Shown one piece after another: positions 43,844-51,838 of a DNA stretch of 64,000 bases. Origin of the DNA: Kitasatospora fiedleri (GTDB lineage: Bacteria; Actinomycetota; Actinomycetes; Streptomycetales; Streptomycetaceae); NCBI RefSeq assembly GCF_948472415.1, contig NZ_OX419519.1, forward strand, positions 7,593,001 through 7,657,000, read 5' to 3'. Below the pieces are notes generated by a model, which saw nothing but the letters and a program-made list of their open reading frames with translations, made no database searches and was not told the DNA's origin. The stretch's first letter is position 1; the number at the start of each line of letters is the position of its first letter. The position numbers were made by a program, and so were the translations under genes.

Positions 43844-45574
43844 GTGCGGGGTGGGCGCACGCGCAGGGGCGGTGAGGGGGAGGACTGGGAGCAGGCGGCC
43901 GCCGCCCGTTTCCCGGCCGGGCCGCTCGCGGTGGTGGACGTGGCGGCGGACGGGCGCGGGCTGGTGGCGCACGGCGCGGACGGTGCGGAGGTGCCCGGGG
44001 AGCGGCCGGCGGGCCGGACGGTGGCCGGGCTGCTGGAGTGGGCGCTGCGGGTGCGGCTCGGTTCGGCGCGGCTGCACCATTACGGCAAGGACGGCGATCC
44101 GCTGCTGGTGCTGACAGACGCCGCCGCCGCCGAACTCGGCCTGCCGCCCGCCGGGCGCGACGAGAAGACCCAGTACGTCGCCCGGATCGGCCGGCTGCCC
44201 GACACCCACCAGCAGGTCAAGGCGCTGGCGAAGGAGGGCTGGCAGCTCACCCGGCGCGGGTTCGGCCCCTGGGCCCGGATCTACCGCGAGCCCGAGGCCG
44301 GCCGGCGGCAGTGCGTGCAGCTGTGCGTGCTGCCGTGGGGCGCGCTGGACGGCGGTGGCTGGAAGCTCCCCGACGGGCTCGCCGCTCCCGAACTCGCCCG
44401 CCTGCTCGGCACGTACGCGCGCCGGGTGCACACCCCGCGCGGTTCCACCGCCGTCTCCGGACTGGAACTCGTCACCGCGCTGCGCCCGCCGACCCGACCG
44501 GTGCGCACCGGCAGCGGCTGGACGTCCGGGCCGGTGGAGGGTTCCCGGGCCCGGGTGTTCGACGCGGCGCCGCCCGAGGTCCCCGACGAGCACCCGCTGG
44601 CCGCCGACCGCGAGGACGACGCCGTCCTGGTCACCGAGGCCTGGGACTGGCACCGCCCGCTCACCGACCGGGAGTCCGCCGCGTCGTTCGCCGTCGGGCT
44701 CGACGTCAACATGGCCTTCCTCGCCGCCGCCGGGCGCCTCAACGTCCCGCTCTCCGAACCCGTCCACGAGCTGAACCCGGCCTTTGACAAGAAGACCCCG
44801 GGCAGTTGGCGCGCCGACCTCAGCGGCCTCGTCCTCGACCCGCTGCTGCCCAACCCGTTCACCGCCGACGGCAGTGCCCCCACCGGCCCCGCCTGGTACA
44901 GCACCGCCAAACTCGCGTACGCCGTCGAACTCGGCGCGGACGTCCGCCCCAGCGAGGGCTGGCTGCGCCACGAGTCCGGCCCGTACCTCGACCCGTGGCA
45001 CAAGCGGCTGCGGCAGGCGTACGTCGACACCATGGCCGCGCTCGGCGTCCCGCTCGACCTCGCCGACCGCGACCCGGCTGCCTTCCTGGACGCGATGGCC
45101 GCGCTCGGCGAGGGTGACCCGGCCGAACTCGCCGTGCTCGGCGCGATCAAGCAGACCGCCAAGGGCACCATCGGCAAGTTCCGCGAACGCCCGCGCGGCC
45201 TCGGCTACCGCCCCGGCCAGCGCTGGGCCGCCCTCGAACGCCCCACCTGGGACCCGCTGGTGCGCGCCCTGGTGATCGACACCGCCACCGTCAACCTGCA
45301 CCGCAAACTCACCCGGCTGCACGCCGAGCTCGGCACCCCGCCGCTCGCCGTGCTCTCCGACTGCGCGGTCTTCGCCGCCCCCGGCCCCTCGGCGCTGGAC
45401 GTGCTGCGCCGCCCCGACGGCAGCGTCTGCACCGCGCTGCGGCTCGGCGTCTCGCCCGGGCACGTCAAGTTCGAGGGCAGCCGGCCGCTCGCCGAGATCC
45501 GCGAACTGCTCGCCGACGGCGCCAACCCGGCCCGCCACATCAAGACCGGCGGCCTGGTCTCCGCCGACGAGTGA
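43844..45574 (+). CDS. tap: Telomere-associated protein Tap, C-terminal part
   Basis: About 576 residues as read. Conserved Tap regions are WEQAAAARFPAGPLAVVDV, QLTRRGFGPWARIYR, YARRVHTPRGSTAVSGLEL with TALRPPTRPVR, FAVGLDVNMAFLAAAGRLNV, and IKQTAKGTIGKFRERPRG near 45140-45200. With the HTH part at 43289 it makes one Tap of the usual 730-760 residues. Tap binds telomeric single-stranded DNA and the terminal protein during end patching of linear replicons. tpg follows 47 bp downstream. Whether the linker break is real or a consensus error decides if the telomere system here is functional. Confidence 0.85.
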   Translation: MRGGRTRRGGEGEDWEQAAAARFPAGPLAVVDVAADGRGLVAHGADGAEVPGERPAGRTVAGLLEWALRVRLGSARLHHYGKDGDPLLVLTDAAAAELGLPPAGRDEKTQYVARIGRLPDTHQQVKALAKEGWQLTRRGFGPWARIYREPEAGRRQCVQLCVLPWGALDGGGWKLPDGLAAPELARLLGTYARRVHTPRGSTAVSGLELVTALRPPTRPVRTGSGWTSGPVEGSRARVFDAAPPEVPDEHPLAADREDDAVLVTEAWDWHRPLTDRESAASFAVGLDVNMAFLAAAGRLNVPLSEPVHELNPAFDKKTPGSWRADLSGLVLDPLLPNPFTADGSAPTGPAWYSTAKLAYAVELGADVRPSEGWLRHESGPYLDPWHKRLRQAYVDTMAALGVPLDLADRDPAAFLDAMAALGEGDPAELAVLGAIKQTAKGTIGKFRERPRGLGYRPGQRWAALERPTWDPLVRALVIDTATVNLHRKLTRLHAELGTPPLAVLSDCAVFAAPGPSALDVLRRPDGSVCTALRLGVSPGHVKFEGSRPLAEIRELLADGANPARHIKTGGLVSADE

Positions 45575-45621
45575 GCCGACGAGTGAACCGTTCCAGCGCA
45601 GCAGCGAGGAAGTGACGCCCC

Positions 45622-46164
45622 GTGGGGGAGATCGACGAAGGACTCGAACGGGTCGAGCGGACCCGGCCGATCCCGCGCACCGTGCCCGCCCGGGTCCGGT
45701 ACCTGGTCAAGCGGGCCAAGGGCTCCACCCGGGCCGTCGCCGCCGAACTCGGCGTCTCCCAGCGCACCGTGCAGCGCTGGCTCAGGGGCGCCATCGCCCC
45801 CAAGCCGGACGCCGCCCGCCGGATCGAGGAACGCGTCCGGGCCACCTGGCAGCCCGGCGTGCGCCGCCGGGTCCGCCGCCGCGCCGAGGAGCAAGGCTTC
45901 ATGCTGCACATCCAGGCCAGGTTCGGGTACAGCGCGGCGGGCGGGTCGACGGACGACCCGCGCGAGCGGCTGATCACCCAGCACCTCCCCGGCGACGTCG
46001 CCCGCGAGCTCTACGCCGCCCGCGACGCCGGGGCCGGTGAGAGCGAGCAGCAGCGCATCCTGGCCGGCGCCCTCCAGGAGCACTACTTCAAGGACCGCGG
46101 CCGCCGCGCCGAGGGCCTGACCGCCGAGATCAACGACCTCGGCTGGCTGGAACTGGAGGTCTGA
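45622..46164 (+). CDS. tpg: Telomere terminal protein Tpg
   Basis: 180 residues, close to the usual 184-185. It has a helix-turn-helix (STRAVAAELGVSQRTVQRWL, residues 35-54), a basic helix (RRRVRRRAEEQGF) and the priming region GYSAAGGSTDDPRERLITQ. Thr110 in this region aligns with the Thr reported to be deoxynucleotidylated in S. lividans Tpg. The C-terminal DAGAGESEQQRILAGALQEH and DLGWLELEV are typical. The protein primes telomere end-patching and stays covalently bound to 5' ends. Same operon as tap; GTG 45622 with GAGGAAG about 9 nt upstream. Confidence 0.9.
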   Translation: MGEIDEGLERVERTRPIPRTVPARVRYLVKRAKGSTRAVAAELGVSQRTVQRWLRGAIAPKPDAARRIEERVRATWQPGVRRRVRRRAEEQGFMLHIQARFGYSAAGGSTDDPRERLITQHLPGDVARELYAARDAGAGESEQQRILAGALQEHYFKDRGRRAEGLTAEINDLGWLELEV

Positions 46165-46357
46165 CCCCCGGCACCCGGCCGGACGGGGCCGGACGGGGCC
46201 GGGACCGGACAGGGCCGGTGGCTGAGCGCTCCGGTCGGCGAGTGAGCACGCGGCGAGTGAATACGCGGGTCGGCGACTCTGGCGGGCGTCGCCGGTGGCG
46301 CCGGCGAGCCGGGACGCGGTGGTCGGAACCCGGCCACGGACGGTGGAGCCGGGCGGC

Positions 46358-47212
46358 TCACGCCCTCCGGCGGGTGTGACCCGGCCCGCGTTGTCCGCCG
46401 GACCGGTAGCGGCCCGGGGTCGTGCCGACGAGGTCGGTGAACGCCGCGATGAAGCCGCTGGGGTTGGCCCAGCCGCAGGCGTGGGCGGTGTACGTGGTGT
46501 CGTGGCCCTCGGCCAGCAGCACCAGCGCGTGGTGCACGCGCAACTGCGTGCGCCACTCGTAGAACGTCATGCCGAGTTCGGCATGCAACAGCCGGCTCAG
46601 GGTACGGGCACTGGTCCCGACCTGCCGACCGAGCCCGGCCAGCGTGGTGGTGTCGGCGGGCGTCCGGGACAGGAGCCGCTCGATCGCCCGCAGCCGGTCG
46701 TCGCGCGGGTGCGGCAGGTGCAAGGGCTGTTCGTCGGCCTCGTGCAGCTCCTCGACCAGCACCCGCAACAGACGCCCGCGCGCGGCGCGGCCGTAGCCGG
46801 GCACCGCCGTCCCAGCCCCACCGCCCGAGCCGTCGTGGCCGTCGCCGCGCGGGCCGGTCAGGGCGAGCAGCACCTCTCGCGCCAGGCCGGAGACGCCGAA
46901 CACCGCCGGACGCCCCGGCACCAGCCGGGCCAGGGACGGCGGCAGGAAGACGATCCGCATGTCCGTGTCCCCGTGGGCGCGATGGCGGTGGGTGAACCCG
47001 GCCGGCGTCCACGCGACCCGGTTGGCCGGGACGATCGACGTCCCGGCCTCGGTGTGCAGCACCAGGACGCCACTGGCCGCGTACACCAGGTGCCCGCGCG
47101 CGTGCGCCTGGGCCCCGCTGCTGCCGCCCGAGGGCCACAGGTGGCGCCCGCCGGAGGGCCACGTCAGCGACGTGGCGCCGGCGTCCGGGCGGGCTTGGCG
47201 GCGAACGGGCAT
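46358..47212 (-). CDS. AraC-family transcriptional regulator
   Basis: 284 residues. The N-terminal cupin sensor (HLVYAASGVLVLHTEAGTSI, then AWTPAGFTHRH) and the C-terminal double helix-turn-helix (LAGLGRQVGTSARTLSRLLH, FYEWRTQLRVHHALVLLAEG and ACGWANPSGFIAAFTDLVGT) are complete. Divergent from an alpha/beta hydrolase gene, which it probably controls. Confidence 0.9.
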   Translation of the reverse strand: MPVRRQARPDAGATSLTWPSGGRHLWPSGGSSGAQAHARGHLVYAASGVLVLHTEAGTSIVPANRVAWTPAGFTHRHRAHGDTDMRIVFLPPSLARLVPGRPAVFGVSGLAREVLLALTGPRGDGHDGSGGGAGTAVPGYGRAARGRLLRVLVEELHEADEQPLHLPHPRDDRLRAIERLLSRTPADTTTLAGLGRQVGTSARTLSRLLHAELGMTFYEWRTQLRVHHALVLLAEGHDTTYTAHACGWANPSGFIAAFTDLVGTTPGRYRSGGQRGPGHTRRRA

Positions 47213-47316
47213 CGGTTGGCAGCCTATCGGTGGCAAGCCATGACGCGCGTCGACGAGGCTTTTCGACGTGAGCGGTGGCTCCCGACGCCACGGCCGAGCA
47301 GCTGAGGGGAAGTCCC

Positions 47317-48024
47317 ATGGCAACGTTCGTCCTTGTTCCCGGCGGTTGGCACGGCTCCTGGGCGTTCGAGGCAGTGGTCCCGCTGTTGGAGCGGGTCGGC
47401 CACACCGTCCACACCCTGACCCTGACCGGCCTCCGCCCCCACGACGACCCCGCCACGATCGCCACCGCCAACCTCGACACCCACACCGACGACGTGTTGC
47501 GCCTGCTGAAGCGCGCCCACCTCGACGACGTGACGCTGGTCGGCCACAGCTACGCCGGGATGGTGATCACCGCCGCCGCCGACCGTGCCGACCGGCGGGT
47601 CCGCCGCCTGGTGTACCTGGACGCCTGCGTACCGCGCGACGGCGAATCCTGCTGGTCCCTCATGAACGAGGGCTACCGGAAGTCGTTCGTCGCCGGTGCG
47701 GCCACCAGCGGCTACGCCGTCCAACCCCCGTGGCGGCCGGACGGCGACCCGCGCCGCCGCCCCCACCCGCTCGCCGCCCTCCTGCAGACGGTCCGCCTCA
47801 CGGGCGCTCACGCCGACGTCCCCCGCCGCGAGTTCGTCTACTGCTCGGGATGGGAGGACCGTACACCGTTCGCCGACCAGCGCACCCGGCTGCTCGCCGA
47901 CCCGGGATGGACCGTCCACGACCTGCCGACCGCCCACAACGCCATGCGCGAGGACCCGGGGGCGGTCGCCGCGCTCCTGCTCGACGAAGCGGACGGACCC
48001 GGCGGTCCCGGCGGACCCGGCTGA
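47317..48024 (+). CDS. Alpha/beta hydrolase (salicylate-esterase-like)
   Basis: 235 residues resembling plant SABP2/hydroxynitrile-lyase-type esterases: FVLVPGGWHGSWAF, then LTGLR, nucleophile elbow GHSYAGM, ACVPRDGESCW, and LPTAHNAMREDP with the catalytic His region. Ester of a small aromatic or quorum-type molecule is a guess. ATG 47317 follows AGGGGAAG. Its AraC partner is divergent. Confidence 0.86.
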   Translation: MATFVLVPGGWHGSWAFEAVVPLLERVGHTVHTLTLTGLRPHDDPATIATANLDTHTDDVLRLLKRAHLDDVTLVGHSYAGMVITAAADRADRRVRRLVYLDACVPRDGESCWSLMNEGYRKSFVAGAATSGYAVQPPWRPDGDPRRRPHPLAALLQTVRLTGAHADVPRREFVYCSGWEDRTPFADQRTRLLADPGWTVHDLPTAHNAMREDPGAVAALLLDEADGPGGPGGPG

Positions 48025-48148
48025 GACGCCGCCCTCGCCCGGAGCGGACGGCCCGGTCGAGGGCGTGGCGTGCCCGGTCGAGCCGGGTGGCAACGGGCAC
48101 CTCCCCGCTGGACACGGCGACGGGCCGGGCGATCCCCCGTACGGTCGC

Positions 48149-48176
48149 GGGCATGGGCATGGGCATGGGCATGGGC
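48149..48176. repeat. GGGCAT tandem repeat
   Basis: Four and a half GGGCAT hexamers in the gap (48025-48321) between the hydrolase and the STAS gene. No gene is seen in that gap. Confidence 0.6.
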
Positions 48177-48321
48177 GCGGGCCGAGGTGCACGGATGCCG
48201 GTCCCGGCCGATGGCGTGGGTGGACGCTCGGGTGCCGGTTGCGTGCCGGGCTTGAACCGGGCCTGCGGGGCGAGGCAGCATCGTTGGTGGACAGCTTCCC
48301 CCGTGCGCAGGAGGCCCGCTC

Positions 48322-48723
48322 ATGTCCGTCGAACAGTTGCTCCGTTCCCTGCCCGCCGAGGAGCCCGCCCCCGCGCTCAGGCCGACCGTGGTGGAGGTCC
48401 CCGGTCGCGCCCGGGTGCTGCGGCTGGACGGGGAGATCGACCTCGATCAGCAGCGCCTCCTGCGCCGGGCGTTGGAGCGCGCCCTGCGCGACGCGCCGGC
48501 CCGCCTGCTGGTGCTGGACCTGTCCCGGCTCGTGTTCTGCGACGTCACGGGGCTGAACGAACTGCTGCGGGCCCGGGAGGAGGCCGAGGCCGCCGGTTCC
48601 GGGCTGGTGCTGGCCGGGCCGCTCCCGCAGACGGCCCGGCTGCTGGAAGCCACCGGCACCCGGGCGGTGTTCGAGGTGCACGACAGCGTCGCCGGTGCCC
48701 TGGCCCACCGGGGGCGGCGATGA
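48322..48723 (+). CDS. STAS-domain protein (anti-sigma factor antagonist-like)
   Basis: 133 residues: VLRLDGEIDLDQQRLLRRAL, LLVLDLSRLVFCDVTGLNEL and VFEVHDSVAGAL outline a STAS domain. At the usual phosphoserine site (D-S-S/T-G) it reads DVTG, so a Thr is the only hydroxyl residue there. It would act in a partner-switching sigma-factor pathway; no anti-sigma kinase or sigma factor is adjacent. ATG 48322 follows AGGAGG by 7 nt. Overlaps the next gene by ATGA. Confidence 0.87.
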   Translation: MSVEQLLRSLPAEEPAPALRPTVVEVPGRARVLRLDGEIDLDQQRLLRRALERALRDAPARLLVLDLSRLVFCDVTGLNELLRAREEAEAAGSGLVLAGPLPQTARLLEATGTRAVFEVHDSVAGALAHRGRR

Positions 48724-48968
48724 GCACCGACAGCCGGACCCGGCCGGAGCGGTACATCGTCACCCTGCCCGGCCGTCCGGGCGCGCACTGCCGGGCGCGG
48801 ACCGTCACCGTGTACCGCACCGGCCGGACCGGCCCCGGGGGAGGAGCCGTGTACGCGGACGCCGACGGCACGTTCCTGGTGGAGGTCACCGGTCAGGTCG
48901 TCAGCCCGCTGCCCCCGTCGCGCGGGTCCGGGCTGCCGGCCGTCCTGCACGCCCACCCCATGCCCTGA
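48720..48968 (+). CDS. Hypothetical protein coupled to STAS gene
   Basis: 82 residues, no recognised domain; beta-rich centre (RTVTVYRTGRTGPGGGAVYA and DGTFLVEVTGQVVSPL). Its ATG overlaps the STAS stop (ATGA), so both are cotranslated. Its last codons (CAT GCC CTG A in another frame) are part of a 24-bp direct repeat. Confidence 0.6.
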   Translation: MSTDSRTRPERYIVTLPGRPGAHCRARTVTVYRTGRTGPGGGAVYADADGTFLVEVTGQVVSPLPPSRGSGLPAVLHAHPMP

Positions 48969-49006
48969 CGGGGAGGCCCCGACATGCCCTGACAGGGAGG
49001 CCCCGA
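48959..49006. repeat. 24-bp direct repeat, two adjacent copies
   Basis: Copies at 48959-48982 and 48983-49006 (CATGCCCTGAC[G/A]GGGAGGCC...) differ at one base. The first includes the stop codon of the preceding gene. A CCCGACC...GGTCGGG hairpin follows at about 49002-49020 and may terminate transcription. Confidence 0.7.
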
Positions 49007-49100
49007 CCGGGGAGGTCGGGCGCGGAGCGCCCTGCGGCCGGCCGGGTGAACCCGGCGGCCCCGCTGCCTTGGGCTCCGGCGGGCGGGGTAGGCGCGGACC

Positions 49101-49705
49101 ATGCGCGCACTCATCCTCAACTGCACCCTCAAGCCCTCGCCCGAGCCGTCCAACACGGACGCCCTCGCCTCCCACGTCGCCGACGCCCTGGCCGAGCGCG
49201 GGGTGGAGGTCGGCAGCGTCCGGGCCGTCGACCTGGACATCCGGCCCGGTGTGAAGACCGACATGGGTGGCGGCGACCAGTGGCCCGCCGTCCACGAGCG
49301 GCTGCTCGCCGCCGACATCCTGATCGTCGCCTCGCCGACCTGGGTCGGTCGGCCGTCCTCGGTCGCCCAGCGGGTGCTGGAGCGGATGGACGCGATGATC
49401 TCCGAGACGGACGACGACGGCGTCCCGGTCGCGTTCGGGAAGGTGGCCGGCGTGGTGGTGACCGGCAACGAGGACGGTGCCCACCACGTGATCAGCGAAA
49501 TCTGCGGCGGCCTGGTCGACATCGGCTACACGATCCCCGCCCAGGCCTGGACGTACTGGCACCTGGGCCCGGGCCCGGGCCCCGACTACCTGGACGAGGA
49601 GAAGGGCCACGACTGGGCGCACACCACCGGCCGCACCATGGCCGCCAACCTGCACCACGTCGCCTCGGCACTCGCCACCCGCGCCTGGCCCGCCCCGCGC
49701 AGTGA
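49101..49705 (+). CDS. Flavodoxin-like NAD(P)H-dependent FMN reductase
   Basis: About 201 residues, flavodoxin fold: MRALILNCTLKPSPEPSNTD (phosphate loop), ILIVASPTWVGRPSSVAQRV (FMN loop), GKVAGVVVTGNEDGAHHVI. As read, the frame does not stop but runs on into the SDR gene. Restoring one C in the CCCC at about 49692-49695 produces a stop (CAG TGA, 49703-49705) right where family members end. The apparent fusion is therefore probably a one-base consensus error, and this is the corrected end. Confidence 0.8.
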
Positions 49706-49778
49706 CCACCGACGCCGGCACCGCCCCGCCGCGGTCCCCGCTCCGGGGGCCGGGCGGGCGGAGAGGAAGGAACGAGCG

Positions 49779-50675
49779 ATGACCCGCGACCGGTCCGCAT
49801 CGAGCGACCCCGTCGAGCAGTACCCGAAGCCCGACTTCGCCGAGCAGCAGCAGCCGCACCCCGGGAGCAGCGCGGAGATGGACCCGGAACCGGACTACGG
49901 CGAGGACACCTACCGCGGCACCGGCCGCCTGGCGGAGCGGGTCGCGCTCGTCACCGGCGCGGACTCCGGCATCGGCCGGGCCGTCGCGCTCGCCTTCGCC
50001 CGGGAGGGCGCCGACGTGGCGTTCTGCCACCTGCCCGGCGAGGAGGACGACGCGCGGGAGACGGTCCGGCTGGTCCGCGGCGCCGGACGGCGCGCCCTGG
50101 CGGTGGCCGGGGACGTCCGGGAGGAGCGGTTCTGCACCGACCTGGTGGCCCGCTGCGTCGCCGAACTCGGCGGCCTGGACGTGCTCGTCAACAACGCCGC
50201 CTACCAGATGTCCCAGCCGGACGGCCTGGCCGCCATCACCACCGAGCAGTTCGACCGGGTGGTGAAGACCAACCTGTACGCGATGTTCTGGCTCTGCCGG
50301 GCGGCGCTGCCGCACCTGGGACCGGGGTCGTCGATCATCAACACCGCGTCCGTCCAGGGCTACAAGCCCAGCCCGCACCTGCTGGACTACGCGACCACCA
50401 AGGGCGCCGTCGTCACGTTCACCCAGGGCCTGGCCCAGCAGCTCGCCCCCGAGGGCGTCCGGGTCAACGCCGTTGCCCCGGGCCCGGTGTGGACGCCGCT
50501 GATCCCCGCCACGATGGACGCCGAGAAGGTCGCCGGGTTCGGCAAGCAGTCCCCGCTGGGCCGCCCCGCCCAGCCCGCCGAGATGGCCCCCGCCTACGTC
50601 TTCCTGGCCTCGGCGGAGGCCGGCTACATCACCGGCGACATCGTCAACGCCACCGGCGGCACCCCGCTGCCCTGA
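49779..50675 (+). CDS. SDR-family oxidoreductase (general-stress-protein-39-like)
   Basis: 298 residues. The N-terminal extension (QYPKPDFAEQQQPHPGSSAE, then YRGTGRLAER) is typical of YdaD/YhdF-type SDRs. Rossmann motif TGADSGIGRAVA, NNAAYQ, catalytic Tyr/Lys in DYATTKGA, and VNAVAPGPVWTPLIP complete the family. NAD(P)-dependent aldehyde/alcohol oxidoreduction linked to stress. ATG 49779 has its own GAAGGA site, which supports it as a separate gene from the flavoprotein upstream. Confidence 0.9.
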   Translation: MTRDRSASSDPVEQYPKPDFAEQQQPHPGSSAEMDPEPDYGEDTYRGTGRLAERVALVTGADSGIGRAVALAFAREGADVAFCHLPGEEDDARETVRLVRGAGRRALAVAGDVREERFCTDLVARCVAELGGLDVLVNNAAYQMSQPDGLAAITTEQFDRVVKTNLYAMFWLCRAALPHLGPGSSIINTASVQGYKPSPHLLDYATTKGAVVTFTQGLAQQLAPEGVRVNAVAPGPVWTPLIPATMDAEKVAGFGKQSPLGRPAQPAEMAPAYVFLASAEAGYITGDIVNATGGTPLP

Positions 50676-50754
50676 CCGCCCCGCTGCCCCGACCCCGCAG
50701 AGCCGCGGAGCCGCAGAGCCGCAGAGCCGCGACCGTGACGGAAGGACCTCGACC

Positions 50755-51759
50755 GTGCGCCTGAGAACCAGCGACCCCCACCGGCCGGGGTACCGGCGGG
50801 TGCGGCACGGCCGGGGCTTCCGGTACCTCGCCCCGGACGGCCGGCCGGTGGGCGACGGGGAGCGGGCCCGTCTCAAGGCGCTGGCGGTGCCGCCCGCCTG
50901 GGCCGAGGTGTGGATCTGCCCGTACCCCAACGGGCACCTCCAGGCCGTCGGCACCGACGCGGCCGGCCGCCGCCAGTACCTCTACCACCCGGCTTTCCGG
51001 GCCCGGCGGGACGAGGCCAAGCACGAGCACGTCGTGGCGGCGTCGACGGCCCTCCCGAAGCTGCGGGCCGCCGTCGAGCGGGACCTCGCGGCGCGCGGAC
51101 TGGGCCGCGAACGGGTACTGGCGTGCGCGACCCGCCTGCTGGACCTCGGGCTCTTCCGGATCGGCTCCGACGCCTACGCCCGGGAGAACGGCTCCTACGG
51201 CCTGACCACCGTCCTGCGCTCGCACGTCACCCTGGCCCGCGGCGAGGTCCGCTTCGACTACCCGGCCAAGTCCGGCCGGCGGCGGATCGCGGCCCTCGCC
51301 GACCCGCCGACCCACGCCGTGGTCCGGTCCCTGCTGCGCAGCCGGTACCCGGGCGAGCGGCTCCTGGTCCACCGGGAGGGCCGCTCGTGGCACGAGGTGC
51401 ACGGGAGCGACCTCAACGCGTACCTGCGCGAGACCGGCGGAACGGACCTCACCGCCAAGGACTTCCGGACGTGGAACGCCACCGTCCTGGCCGCGGTCGG
51501 GCTCGCCGTCTCGCGGCCGGTGGCCGCGAGGTCCGAGGCGGCCCGGCGGCGGGCGGTGACGCGGGTGGTCCGGGAGGTGGCCGACTACCTGGGCAACACC
51601 CCGGCCGTCTGCCGGGCCTCCTACATCGACCCGCGCCTGATCGAACTGTTCGAGGAGGGCGTCACCATCGCCCCGGCCCTCGGTGGGCTGGGCGCCGACG
51701 GCGGGCCGGTCGCCACGCACGGCCCGGTCGAGGACGCGGTCCGCGCGCTCCTCTCCTGA
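50755..51759 (+). CDS. DNA topoisomerase IB (poxvirus/bacterial type)
   Basis: 334 residues. It relaxes supercoils through a 3'-phosphotyrosyl nick. N-terminal domain: GYRRVRHGRGFRYLAPDG, VWICPYPNGHLQAVGTDAAG, RRQYLYHPAFR. Catalytic domain: RIGSDAYARENGSYGLTT (first Arg region), FDYPAKSGRRR (Lys), LTAKDFRTWNATV (Arg/His region) and CRASYIDPRL with the active-site Tyr. GTG 50755 follows AAGGA. It stands in a stress-type group with the SDR; GCAGAGCC short repeats (about 50695-50733) separate the two. Confidence 0.93.
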   Translation: MRLRTSDPHRPGYRRVRHGRGFRYLAPDGRPVGDGERARLKALAVPPAWAEVWICPYPNGHLQAVGTDAAGRRQYLYHPAFRARRDEAKHEHVVAASTALPKLRAAVERDLAARGLGRERVLACATRLLDLGLFRIGSDAYARENGSYGLTTVLRSHVTLARGEVRFDYPAKSGRRRIAALADPPTHAVVRSLLRSRYPGERLLVHREGRSWHEVHGSDLNAYLRETGGTDLTAKDFRTWNATVLAAVGLAVSRPVAARSEAARRRAVTRVVREVADYLGNTPAVCRASYIDPRLIELFEEGVTIAPALGGLGADGGPVATHGPVEDAVRALLS

Positions 51760-51838
51760 CCGCTGACCGCTGACCCCTGACCCTGACCCCCGACCGCCCG
51801 GCCGGCTCGCGGCGAAGGCGCGGTGACGGAAAGGGGGA

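Noticed and set aside
42617..45538. A 973-codon open frame antisense to tap
   Set aside because: High GC keeps antisense frames open. The translation is low complexity with no family motif, while the plus strand shows clear Tap sequence.
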